Positions 38,001 to 44,897 of a stretch of DNA of 44,956 bases are shown here, one piece after another. Position 1 is the stretch's first letter. Each line of letters opens with the position of its first letter. The translations under genes were made by a program, and so were the position numbers. The DNA comes from an uncultured Clostridia bacterium. GTDB taxonomy: Bacteria; Bacillota; Clostridia; Oscillospirales; Acutalibacteraceae. Below the pieces are notes generated by a model. It searched no databases, was not told the DNA's origin, and saw only the letters and a list, made by a program, of their open reading frames with translations. The stretch lies in assembly GCA_944380885.1 (NCBI GenBank), contig CALWIZ010000018.1, forward strand, positions 1-44,956, written 5' to 3'.

Positions 38001-38569
38001 AGCGCCGTCACCTGAGACTGATCGCAGGACTCAAGGTCATATACGACATATCCGGTAAAGCCGCCCGGAATATTCACATAACCGTCATTGAGCATTTCCG
38101 CAGTAGCGTAACCCTTTTCGGTGTCAAGCAAATAATATCTTCCGGTGCTGAGCATCGCCTCATATGGATTTCTGTCGTTCATAACATCGCTCAGCTTGAG
38201 CTTTAAAGCGTTCATGTTCTTGTCTGTTTTCACAAAAAACGAAATAGTTTTAAGCAAAGAAGTATCGGTGATTCCGTTTTCTGATAAGGTTTTGGAATCA
38301 AGGTAAAGCTCATTCCACCCGTCCTTATATCCCTGGGCGGTAATACGGAGAACATCTTTGCCTTCGAGGATTCCCGGTGTTCCTATACGAACAGTATAAG
38401 AATTATTGTCGGTTCCGGTGAACCAGCCCATATATGTGCCGTCAAAAAGTACTGTGGTATCCTGACCGTCAGCCGCGGCAGAGGCAAAAAGCGACGGTAC
38501 AGCTGAAACAAGCAGCGCAACTGAAAGTATCAAAGAAAGCCATCTGCGGAAAATTTTCATATTTTTCAT
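35036..38569 (-). CDS. Secreted modular protein with internal dockerin and C-terminal putative glycosidase (family copy 2 of 3)
   Basis: 1177 residues. Signal peptide 1-32. Four beta-sandwich modules: A (about 38-235, divergent), B (about 236-433) and C (about 434-640), both opening SYRIHSGDKV and nearly identical, and D (about 650-838, ending LYLDSFTYH). Residues about 841-897 are a type I dockerin-like unit: GDVNNDGATDILDLIRAKKYL is a good calcium repeat; the second (YSTADLAALRKLLLG) lacks most ligands. Residues 915-1177 match the small putative glycosidases, with MAGFIFEE (Glu1006, Glu1007), VTDIAYDWY, VWFFP and GGLVFYNW. Probably acts outside the cell on polymer, perhaps docked to a scaffold not coded here. 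Confidence 0.8.
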   Translation of the reverse strand: MKNMKIFRRWLSLILSVALLVSAVPSLFASAAADGQDTTVLFDGTYMGWFTGTDNNSYTVRIGTPGILEGKDVLRITAQGYKDGWNELYLDSKTLSENGITDTSLLKTISFFVKTDKNMNALKLKLSDVMNDRNPYEAMLSTGRYYLLDTEKGYATAEMLNDGYVNIPGGFTGYVVYDLESCDQSQVTALMSLGFESMRLWFPSASESELDTSWYFGELAVSEKDAGTFMADYTSVSAVSYRIHSGDKVENWDGSVQSATGVDGILDGQKVVSLTFTQGGWKHVYTGGLSLSQAGVNAGDVKGMSVFIKADEKYSQSIRFSNCDESVAQYDYINSPVILYDINSGVVSNLTSNGSGCVTVPAGFTGYMIYDFVNADSTVVNNMLTGNNGFSPLRFSADLGNISEAQTLYYGDMRLWTAGDTSQMLGIFAAESGTGAVSYRIHSGDKVGWVYESPTNQTAEIGVEGVLNGQKVVKMTFKTSGWQQHFTDGLSLTDAGIVADDVKAISVFIKADEKYDQNIRFGGYNETGENPWTEFNYKNSPVILYDINSGAVLNLTSNGSGCVTVPAGFTGYMIYDLRNEKADAAAVENLLTKNDGFSPVRFGADISNLTEEQTFYYGDMRVWTVGDGMSAAAALSADLAPDKSDSITVLDMEGIGTYNYAIEPIAFNTETVDGVSPDGTALKLTEAGSESPYPIAWHDFPEVDNLSEMKALSFWVKAPGGLPDTNFHFCGEGYGFTGTVTTVNTATGEIGVKYEQTKLSLPAGFEGYVIFDLETAVFNKTYGDDAGTYTWQTLVGDRKNSALGFYYHPENFRGGVLYLDSFTYHTDADAAAETLSSATLAGDVNNDGATDILDLIRAKKYLAGTEETINYFNAKFTYEIGYSTADLAALRKLLLGQETAQPVGVYVPAALNKTGAAIFHMTVDEWNYSGSDIGEELFVNNYGTYDSVDLKAIKAKGGVSWLQLSAPAFADGSAEIPESWKTWIETIIGTYKRQGVYNTMAGFIFEECISLMTVEQHIAVTKYLRETYPDKRVFDVLQYSDIESGKITPESFQYVTDIAYDWYHSTDAEAQTALLNTMLEKAGSRSDLRVWFFPLACELRPSEPYGAEYDLTHINMCYEMLKSLPEEQQGGLVFYNWLSFEEYGQQISVGIEDLISNPAYAAVIDRMVEISKEILNK
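36670..37864. repeat. Tandem duplication of a ~594-bp module-coding segment
   Basis: Two adjacent copies inside the 1177-residue gene code for modules C and B. Matching stretches such as TTATCGCCCGAGTGAATCC (37233 and 37827) lie 594 bases apart, exactly 198 codons. Several long runs are identical, including synonymous positions, so the duplication is fairly recent. Confidence 0.75.
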
Positions 38570-38614
38570 TGTAAATCTTTCCTTTACTGTTTTTTTGAAT
38601 GCGCAGATATCGGG

Positions 38615-38647
38615 CTCACCGGTGCCTCAATATTTGGCACCGGCGAG
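38615..38647 (-). promoter_or_regulatory. Intergenic hairpin after the solute-binding lipoprotein gene
   Basis: CTCACCGGTGCC and GGCACCGGCGAG pair over 12 positions around a nine-base loop; the one imperfect position is a G-U pair in the minus-strand RNA. No T run follows. It sits 27 bases past the solute-binding protein stop, a common place for a stem that protects the upstream message. Confidence 0.65.
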
Positions 38648-38673
38648 TTTCAGTGCCTTAAGGAAAATGCTTA

Positions 38674-40386
38674 TTAGTTTACCCTGTCATAAAATGTCTG
38701 ATACGATTTAAGATAATTTGAAAGACCCTTTGAGGTTATATCGTTCTGAAGCGCTGTCCAATCGCTTCCAAGGTTAAGGTCGCCTTTTACAAACAAATAT
38801 TTCTTTTCCGACAGAGTGTCAAAATATGTGCTGTAACGCTTTATGTCCTGATTTTCCGTTTTGCTCTTCAGAGCGTTCGGAACAATCTTCTGACCTTGTG
38901 AGCTGTATATACTCGCAAGCTGTTTATCACACGCATCACGCTTCTGAGTGAGAAGCGACTTATCCAAAACCAGCTCGGCGTCAACAAGAAAATGTCTAGC
39001 CATTACAGTCCAGTTAGGACCGAGTGTGCTCTGGTCGGCTGTTTTGCCGTTAAGCTTATATGTTTTGTCGTCTACCTTATCGTAAATTCCACCCTCATTA
39101 CCGAAAGCCTTGAGCATATAACCGTCATTGGTGTAGAGGTAATCAATAAAGCGGAGCGCAGCAGAAACATTCTTGCATTTATTGGTGATAATAAAGCCTA
39201 CCGGCTGAACAAGCTGAGTATAATCAACCGCTACGTTCGGGAAATTACCGTTGTCCACACCTGAGGTAGGCCACGGTATAGCCGTGTATTCCTTAAGCAG
39301 ACTGTCTGACAGCTCAGAAGGATAACCCCACCAGAACGCGCCTACCTTTCCGCCGGATATAAGGGATTTGAAAGCGGCGTTATCACCTGTCCAGTTGTTT
39401 ATGGAGTCTTTGTCCACAAGTCCTTCCTTAAATACGCGGTTCCAGAAGGTAAGGGCGTTTTTCATATTTGAAGTTGTATATGAGCATACCGCCTTGCCGC
39501 TGTTATCAAATTCTATCGAATTACCTAAAATACCCCACGGAGTGGTGACAAATCCGCTGTCACTCCATGTGGCGTACGGTATCTCGTCTTTCTGTCCGTT
39601 GCCGTTCGGGTCATTGTTTTTGAAAGCCTTCAGCATATCGTAGAACTCGTTCATATTCTTCGGTATGCCAAGCCCCAGCTTGTCAAGCCAGGTGGTTCTC
39701 ACCCACAGAAAATGCTGACCGTACGGGAAATCCGCGAAAAACGACGCTATTGTATACATCTTGCCGTCAACATTGGTGTAATCCCACGCTTCCGGATACT
39801 TATCGTAGGTCGCCTTGACGTTCGGCGCCCATTTTTCGAGCATTGACTTTGTAATCTCAACCATTGTACCCTCAGGGCCGTAACGCAATATATCATCGTT
39901 TGTAACATAGCTGCTGCCAAGCGCTATGAGATCCGGAAGGTTTCCGCTCTGCAAAGCGAGCGTTACTCTCTGTCTCGCGGCGCCCTCAGTTACAAGCTGC
40001 CACTCAATATCCATATTTGTGAGCTTAGAATATGTCTTTGTAAAATCAGAGTTGGTTATATCGCCGACATCAGAGCGCGTAACCGCCATTATGGTGATTT
40101 TTTCCTTGTCCTTTACAATCGGAAAACCGGAAAGATATGTATTACCCTCAAGATTCTCAGTACCGGTATTATGCTGGTAATTATCATCAACCCCGATAGA
40201 ATTACCCGAGCCCGACGAGCTGTTTGACGAAGTGTTGCCGCTGCCTGTGGACTCTCCGCTCTCATAAATATCATTGTATTCATATTCCCAGATTATCGAA
40301 GAAGTATCTTCTTTTGTTCCGCCGCATCCCGCGGCAGTGCATATAATACCGACTGACAGCAGAAGCGCCGCTATTCTTTTCTTCAT
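38674..40386 (-). CDS. Extracellular solute-binding lipoprotein (CUT1 importer)
   Basis: 570 residues. A lipoprotein signal ends in CTAAGC near residue 21. A serine/glycine-rich linker runs to about residue 70. The binding-protein fold follows (EKITIMAVTRSDVGD, LPDLIALGSSYV, EGTMVEITKSMLEKWAPNV, NVDGKMYTIASFFADFPYG, FYDMLKAFKNNDPNGNGQKDEIPY). The DPNGNGQKDEIPY block is typical of long Firmicutes sugar-binding lipoproteins, and the calcium-like loop is intact. It is the second gene of the operon, 16 bases after the lipoprotein gene. It likely feeds one of the two permease pairs, more likely pair 2, since pair 1 has its own adjacent binding protein (inference). Confidence 0.9.
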   Translation of the reverse strand: MKKRIAALLLSVGIICTAAGCGGTKEDTSSIIWEYEYNDIYESGESTGSGNTSSNSSSGSGNSIGVDDNYQHNTGTENLEGNTYLSGFPIVKDKEKITIMAVTRSDVGDITNSDFTKTYSKLTNMDIEWQLVTEGAARQRVTLALQSGNLPDLIALGSSYVTNDDILRYGPEGTMVEITKSMLEKWAPNVKATYDKYPEAWDYTNVDGKMYTIASFFADFPYGQHFLWVRTTWLDKLGLGIPKNMNEFYDMLKAFKNNDPNGNGQKDEIPYATWSDSGFVTTPWGILGNSIEFDNSGKAVCSYTTSNMKNALTFWNRVFKEGLVDKDSINNWTGDNAAFKSLISGGKVGAFWWGYPSELSDSLLKEYTAIPWPTSGVDNGNFPNVAVDYTQLVQPVGFIITNKCKNVSAALRFIDYLYTNDGYMLKAFGNEGGIYDKVDDKTYKLNGKTADQSTLGPNWTVMARHFLVDAELVLDKSLLTQKRDACDKQLASIYSSQGQKIVPNALKSKTENQDIKRYSTYFDTLSEKKYLFVKGDLNLGSDWTALQNDITSKGLSNYLKSYQTFYDRVN

Positions 40387-40402
40387 ATTATCATTCTCCT
40401 TT

Positions 40403-41548
40403 TCAGTTTTTTGGTTTATTGTATCTGTACGGATTTGAGTTTATTTCTTTTCCTATTTCAACTATACGTGCCGCAAGCCTTTGGTAATTTCCGAGATTGG
40501 GATCAAGCAGCTCATGAAGTCCTGTCTGTGTTCCGTATGTAGTCCAGGTATAAAGCATAAGCCCGCCGGGATTTTCCTGCTCTTTAAGTAAATCGTAGCA
40601 CATATTGAGATGCTCTATCATATAATCCTCGTCCTGATTCGCATACGCCTTTGAGGTACAGGGGAAAAACCAGATTCTCACATCGCTTCTGCCGATCTTT
40701 TCTTTCATTTCGTTGAGAAGGGTTCTGTGCTCGTTGATATCCGCAGAACCGTACCAGTCAAATCCGATATCGGTAACGTATCCGTAATTTTCGTAGCTCA
40801 TCTCGCCTACTAACGTTCCGGCAGGAGCGTTATTGCGTATTTCATAAACGGATACAACCGGGTATATGCGCTTATTTGGATATGTTTCCGCGAGATATTT
40901 TGTAAGAAACTTAAACTGTTCGCCGGTATATTTAAGGCACGGCTCGTCGAAATGGAAGCCTGCGACCGAATCCCATAAACCTGCATCCTTATATGCCTGT
41001 ACCGTCATCTCAAGCTGTTCCTCAAAGCCGGCTTTGAAAACAAGAGTATTCCTGTCGTCAAATGCTTCTCCCGGACCGATCCATACCACGCTGTTATTTT
41101 CTTTTGCGAGCATAGCCGAACCGGCGTCACAAAAGCTCGTATTCATAAAGCTCATTTCTTCGCCGTACATATCGCCGAATGCTTCATTCCAGTCGCCGAG
41201 GTAATAATGATAGAGCCCCATACCTATTCTGGCGTCAGCGTCCGAATATCCCTTTCCGTCCAGGTCGACCTCATACAGCGGAAGGCTCTCGCTGCTGTTA
41301 TCAGACGACGTATCGTCCGAAGAATCGCTTCCTCCCGACGGGATACTTATGTAATCGTCGCCCGAACCCGAAGCACTGTCATCGGAAGACGTACTCTCAT
41401 CAGAAGAGCTTTCCGCCTCATGATAGCGGTCAATAACTTTCTTCTTTTTGACAACTTTTGTTTCCGATTCATCTCCGCACGCGACAGCTGAAAGAAGCAT
41501 GGCTATGACAATAAATATACTTATAAATTTGAAACCGAACTTATTCAT
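40403..41548 (-). CDS. Lipoprotein with putative glycosidase domain (family copy 3 of 3)
   Basis: 381 residues. Lipoprotein signal with LSAVAC (lipid cysteine at 24), a charged segment, then an Asp/Ser-rich linker to about residue 90. The domain from about 108 to 375 matches the proteins at 16942-17898 and the end of 35036-38569: GLWDSVAGFHFDEP (Asp201, Glu202), VTDIGFDWY (258-266), WFFP (293-296) and GGLMLYTW (328-335). First gene of the 28-kb operon, so probably the most transcribed. The ATG at 41548 is chosen for the signal peptide; AAAGGAG lies 14 bases upstream, a long spacing, and a TTG at 41575 is the alternative. Probable surface enzyme or glycan-binding protein. Confidence 0.75.
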   Translation of the reverse strand: MNKFGFKFISIFIVIAMLLSAVACGDESETKVVKKKKVIDRYHEAESSSDESTSSDDSASGSGDDYISIPSGGSDSSDDTSSDNSSESLPLYEVDLDGKGYSDADARIGMGLYHYYLGDWNEAFGDMYGEEMSFMNTSFCDAGSAMLAKENNSVVWIGPGEAFDDRNTLVFKAGFEEQLEMTVQAYKDAGLWDSVAGFHFDEPCLKYTGEQFKFLTKYLAETYPNKRIYPVVSVYEIRNNAPAGTLVGEMSYENYGYVTDIGFDWYGSADINEHRTLLNEMKEKIGRSDVRIWFFPCTSKAYANQDEDYMIEHLNMCYDLLKEQENPGGLMLYTWTTYGTQTGLHELLDPNLGNYQRLAARIVEIGKEINSNPYRYNKPKN

Positions 41549-41588
41549 AACCGTTCTATTATCTCCTTTGTTCAAATTTGCTAATTAC

Positions 41589-41617
41589 AGTTTAAACTAT
41601 AGCCGCATTTTTTACAA
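41589..41617 (-). promoter_or_regulatory. Candidate promoter of the carbohydrate operon
   Basis: Minus strand: TTGTAA (41612-41617), a 17-base spacer, and TAAACT (41589-41594). It lies about 40 bases upstream of the lipoprotein start. Both boxes are imperfect, as expected of a promoter that needs an activator. Confidence 0.55.
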
Positions 41618-41624
41618 TATATCA

Positions 41625-41653
41625 ATGTTGCAAATACTTTGCATTATGTTGCA
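41625..41653. promoter_or_regulatory. Paired direct-repeat operator, probable AraC-family binding site
   Basis: ATGTTGCA occurs at 41625-41632 and 41646-41653, 21 bases apart (two helical turns), with a related TTTGCATT between. The near copy is seven bases upstream of the operon -35. Direct repeats spaced 21 bases next to the -35 are the usual arrangement for AraC-family activators, and an AraC gene lies 160 bases away. Confidence 0.55.
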
Positions 41654-41814
41654 TTAAATAATTTATTTTATATTGATTTTTTTCTGTATTTGATGTAGAA
41701 TACCTTTGTATTAAGCATTATTTTTTCAAATAATCAACAAAAAATATGTTGTTTTTCTATTTTTGCCATATTTTACTTGTCTTAATAATTCATTATTTGA
41801 GGACGGGACTCCCA

Positions 41815-42687
41815 ATGTTTGTACACCGCTATTCCATAAATAAAGACTTTAATATAAACCCTTCCCTATTTCTTGTGCAGTGCGGATTTGAGGACTGCGC
41901 TCCCGGACACGGCTTCGGTCCGGTTATAAGGGATCATAATCTGATACATTTCATATATTCCGGAAAAGGGCACCTTGAAATTTTTGATAACACGGTAGCG
42001 CTAAACGCCGGTCAGGGATTTCTTATTCCCACCGGAGTTTCCGCAAAATATTACGCCGATGACTCTGACCCGTGGGAATACGGATGGTTCGGTTTCTCGG
42101 GAGAATACAGCAATATGATTATTTCTTACCGCGGTCTTTCGGCTTTCAACAATCTTTTCAATTTCACAAGCATAGGAAAAACAAAAAAATGCATTGAGGA
42201 AATGGTGGAATATTACGGTGAACGCGGCAACGATTTTATGGCCATATCAAAAATGTACGAGATATTCTCGTATATAAATCCGAGCTTCAGCGTTTCATAC
42301 AAGCAGTCAAAGCTCATAAATGAAATTATTAAATTTATTGAAGAGCATTTTGCCGAAAATATAACAGTTGAAAGCCTGTCGGAAGAATTCAATTTAAGCC
42401 GCAGCCAGATATTCCGTTATTTCAAAGAAACGATAGATATGTCGCCGCAGCAGTACTTAAAACAGTACCGCATAAACCATGCGGCAAATCTTTTAAGAAC
42501 AACAAATATGAGCGTTGAAAGCATTAAAACCGCCTGCGGCTTCAATGATCTGTGCAATTTCATCCGTCAGTTCAACTCGGTTTATCACCGTTCGCCATCT
42601 TCATTCAGAAAATATGTGCTTACACATTCCGCGGCATATGATATGGAGCATTCACCCTCGGATTTATCCGACGATGATATTAAATGA
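41815..42687 (+). CDS. AraC-family transcriptional regulator
   Basis: 290 residues. The N-terminal cupin-type sugar-sensing domain (LFLVQCGFEDCAPGHGFGP, YSGKGHLEIFD, LNAGQGFLIPTG, WEYGWFGFSG) is followed by a two-helix-turn-helix AraC domain (ITVESLSEEFNLSRSQIFRYFK and VESIKTACGFNDLCNFIRQF). The frame is open 23 codons further upstream, but that part is hydrophobic and AT-rich; the ATG at 41815, with TGAGGACGGG upstream, fits homologues. Divergent from the 28-kb operon and followed 31 bases later by the GH20-like gene. Likely activates both directions when the cognate sugar is present. Confidence 0.9.
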   Translation: MFVHRYSINKDFNINPSLFLVQCGFEDCAPGHGFGPVIRDHNLIHFIYSGKGHLEIFDNTVALNAGQGFLIPTGVSAKYYADDSDPWEYGWFGFSGEYSNMIISYRGLSAFNNLFNFTSIGKTKKCIEEMVEYYGERGNDFMAISKMYEIFSYINPSFSVSYKQSKLINEIIKFIEEHFAENITVESLSEEFNLSRSQIFRYFKETIDMSPQQYLKQYRINHAANLLRTTNMSVESIKTACGFNDLCNFIRQFNSVYHRSPSSFRKYVLTHSAAYDMEHSPSDLSDDDIK

Positions 42688-42718
42688 AATAATCTTATTT
42701 TGTAAAGGGGATATTCAA

Positions 42719-44335
42719 ATGAAAATGCAAAGACTCGGAACAATGATAGACTGCTCAAGAAACGCTGTTATGAGTGTTTCTGCTCTGAAAAAATGGATTG
42801 ACATAACATCATCGTTAGGTTATAACACCGTAATGCTCTATACTGAAGATACATACGAGGTAGACGATAACCCGTATTTCGGTTACCTGCGCGGCAGATA
42901 TTCAAAAGCCGAACTTAAGGAAATTGACGCCTACGCAATAAGCAAAGGTATGGAGCTGATACCGTGTATCCAGACTTTAGCGCATCTTAACGCGATTAAA
43001 AGATGGCCGTGCTATTCATCAATGTTCGACATAGACGATATTCTGCTTGCCGGAGACGATAATGTTTATAAACTCATTGATAAAATGTTTTCCACACTCT
43101 CCGAATGTCTTACAACAAAGATAATAAACATAGGCATGGACGAGGCACACAATATCGGCAGAGGCAGATATTTTGATTTGCACGGCACTGCCGACCGCTC
43201 CGGACTGCTTTTAGAACATCTGAGCAGGGTTTCCGAAATCGGTAAAAAATACGGATTTACCCTTATAATGTGGTCGGATATGTTTTTCCGTCTTATGACC
43301 GGCGGAAACTATTACGACAATGTCAGCTTCAGCCAAGAGATAAAGAATAAAATACCGGACAATGTTCAGCTTGTGTACTGGGATTATTATTCAACCGATA
43401 AAAAGCACTACGATAAAATGCTTGAAAGTCATACCCTGCTCAGTGATGACATCTGGTTTGCCGGAGGACTGTGGACATGGCAGGGATTCGCTCCGAACAA
43501 CGATTTTTCCTTAAAAACAACAAAAAGCGCATTTAAAAGCTGTGAAGAACACGGGATTAAAAATATTTTCCTCACTCTGTGGGGCGATGACGGCGGAGAA
43601 TGCTCCCGATTCTCGGTTCTGCCCTCTTTGTTTGCCGCGTCTGAGTATGCAAAGGGAAACTATAATATGGGTGACATAAAACGAAAATTCAAGGAAAAAT
43701 TCGGAATTTCTTATGACCGCTTTATACTGCTTGATCTGCCGGACGGACCAAACAAAGGCAGAGATGTAAGGAACCCCGAAAAATATTTACTCTACAATGA
43801 CCCGTTTGCGGGAATTTTCGACAGTACGCTTAACGGCGATGAGGCTGAGTTATTTGCAAAATGCGCCAGAAAGCTTTCCCTTTTAAAGAAAAACTCCGAA
43901 TGGGGCTTTTTATTCAGCACAATGCATGCTCTTTGCGATGCTTTAGCCGTTAAGGCGAATATAGGGCAAGAGACCCGCAGAATATATGCGGAGCGCAATA
44001 CAGATGAACTGAATGCGCTTATAGATAAATACAAGCTGCTGATAAAGAGGCTCAACGCATTTTACAAAGCGTACAGAGAACAGTGGTTTATTGAAAATAA
44101 GGCTCAGGGCTTTGAAATACAGGACTCAAGAATCGGAGGACTGATAAAGCGCGTAGAAAACTGCCGTGACAGACTCATTCTTTTAAAAGACGGAAAAATA
44201 GATCATATTGACGAACTTGACGAAAAACTTCTTGACGCTTACGGCGGGGGAGAAAATTTCTACAAAGGACCTGTTTCTTTCCAATCATGGTACAGGACTT
44301 TTACAGTCGGTGTGATTTCACATGGCGTCAACTGA
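42719..44335 (+). CDS. GH20-like beta-N-acetylhexosaminidase family protein
   Basis: 538 residues, no signal peptide, so cytoplasmic. A (beta/alpha)8 barrel with GYNTVMLYTEDTYEV, ELIPCIQTLAHL, and INIGMDEAHN holding the Asp-Glu pair (Asp141, Glu142) typical of GH20. LIMWSDMFFR, VYWDYYS and IFLTLWGDDGGE are later strands. It lacks the usual GH20 N-terminal domain and has a helical C-terminal third (NALIDKYKLLIKRLNAFYKAY). Related stand-alone proteins are often annotated as beta-hexosaminidases without proof. The start at 42719 has AAAGGGG eight bases before it; a longer frame overlapping the AraC gene is rejected. Substrate not certain. Confidence 0.82.
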   Translation: MKMQRLGTMIDCSRNAVMSVSALKKWIDITSSLGYNTVMLYTEDTYEVDDNPYFGYLRGRYSKAELKEIDAYAISKGMELIPCIQTLAHLNAIKRWPCYSSMFDIDDILLAGDDNVYKLIDKMFSTLSECLTTKIINIGMDEAHNIGRGRYFDLHGTADRSGLLLEHLSRVSEIGKKYGFTLIMWSDMFFRLMTGGNYYDNVSFSQEIKNKIPDNVQLVYWDYYSTDKKHYDKMLESHTLLSDDIWFAGGLWTWQGFAPNNDFSLKTTKSAFKSCEEHGIKNIFLTLWGDDGGECSRFSVLPSLFAASEYAKGNYNMGDIKRKFKEKFGISYDRFILLDLPDGPNKGRDVRNPEKYLLYNDPFAGIFDSTLNGDEAELFAKCARKLSLLKKNSEWGFLFSTMHALCDALAVKANIGQETRRIYAERNTDELNALIDKYKLLIKRLNAFYKAYREQWFIENKAQGFEIQDSRIGGLIKRVENCRDRLILLKDGKIDHIDELDEKLLDAYGGGENFYKGPVSFQSWYRTFTVGVISHGVN

Positions 44336-44457
44336 CGTTCAGATAAATAAAAACAGTTGTAAACTGTGCTAAAATCACAATTTAAATTTTATTATGATAA
44401 TCACAGCAATAATTCAAAAACACATGCCTATTTTTCTTGTTTACTATTTTAAAGCAA
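44336..44457. other. AT-rich gap between GH20-like gene and right boundary repeat
   Basis: About 120 bases with no gene and no clear terminator. ACAGTT and AACTGT at 44352-44366 make only a weak hairpin. Confidence 0.5.
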
Positions 44458-44745
44458 ACGACTTTTGGTGTTGTGCGGCGTAACTCCGTCTCTGTGATGC
44501 ACTGCCAAATGGGTGATTTTTGGGCCAAAACAGGGTTATTTCTATGCAGAGTTCTAAGCATTTTCATTGGATTTTGATTAGAACTGCTATATCATGAGAA
44601 AAATCCGCGACCCGAATAGCGGCGGTGCTTCGGAAGATTTCAGGTGCAAAAAATCCCGCAATCACGGGGATTGCGGGGGATCGGTTAAGGTATTTTATCT
44701 TCCGTCAAATTCCGCCAAGTTCTTTTTTTGACACTTGACTCGAAA
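44458..44745. repeat. Long direct repeat, right copy (island boundary)
   Basis: Matches 12761-13049 over its whole length. It starts ACGACTTTTGGTGTTGTGCGG and ends CTTGACTCGAAA. It also carries the minus-strand terminator, the inverted repeat and the conserved minus-strand peptide tail. The end of the repeat coincides with the anticodon loop of a truncated tRNA-Ser. Confidence 0.9.
44648..44677 (-). terminator. Rho-independent terminator in right boundary repeat
   Basis: Minus strand: CCCGCAATC, loop CCCGT, GATTGCGGG, then ATTTTTT. It would stop transcription entering the island from the right. Confidence 0.75.
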
Positions 44746-44794
44746 TCAGTTGTACCTTCGGGTACCGTGGGTTCGAATCTCGCCGTCTCCGCCA
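44734..44794 (+). tRNA. Truncated tRNA-Ser(CGA), 3' half (attachment-site remnant)
   Basis: The anticodon loop CTCGAAA with 3' stem TCAGT, a class II variable arm (GTACC TTCG GGTAC), T-arm (GTGGG TTCGAAT CTCGC), acceptor 3' strand CGTCTCC, discriminator G and CCA are all present and in order. The 5' half (acceptor 5' strand, D-arm) is missing: upstream is the boundary repeat, and the 5' anticodon stem reads CTTGA where ACTGA would pair. This is a displaced 3' half, as left by integration into a tRNA anticodon arm. A full copy should lie at the far end of the element, outside the window. Confidence 0.8.
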
Positions 44795-44819
44795 AAAATG
44801 CGGCTCAGACCGCGAAAAA

Positions 44820-44844
44820 AGCCGCAAGGAAATTCCTTGCGGCT
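44820..44844. terminator. Palindromic hairpin after the tRNA fragment
   Basis: AGCCGCAAGGAA and TTCCTTGCGGCT form a perfect 12-base inverted repeat around one base. A run of six A precedes it and TTTC follows, so it can work in either direction, better on the minus strand. Confidence 0.65.
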
Positions 44845-44856
44845 TTCAGTCTGTCG

Positions 44857-44885
44857 AAAAAGTCCAGTATAAGCTGGGCTTTTTT
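44857..44885 (+). terminator. Second Rho-independent terminator
   Basis: AGTCCAG, loop TATAAG, CTGGGCT, then TTTTT, preceded by AAAA. A seven-base stem with one G-T pair. Probably the terminator of the original tRNA-Ser unit. Confidence 0.7.
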
Positions 44886-44897
44886 GCATAAATAAGG

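Noticed and set aside
38591..38647. Hairpin as a Rho-independent terminator
   Set aside because: The T run lies on the wrong side for the minus-strand message; kept as a structural hairpin.
41763..41791. TTGCCA-17-TAATTC as the AraC promoter
   Set aside because: The implied transcript would start almost on the ribosome site, and the -10 is poor.
42515..42718. Longer start for the GH20-like gene overlapping AraC
   Set aside because: It lies in another frame of the AraC DNA-binding domain, while 42719 has a strong ribosome site.
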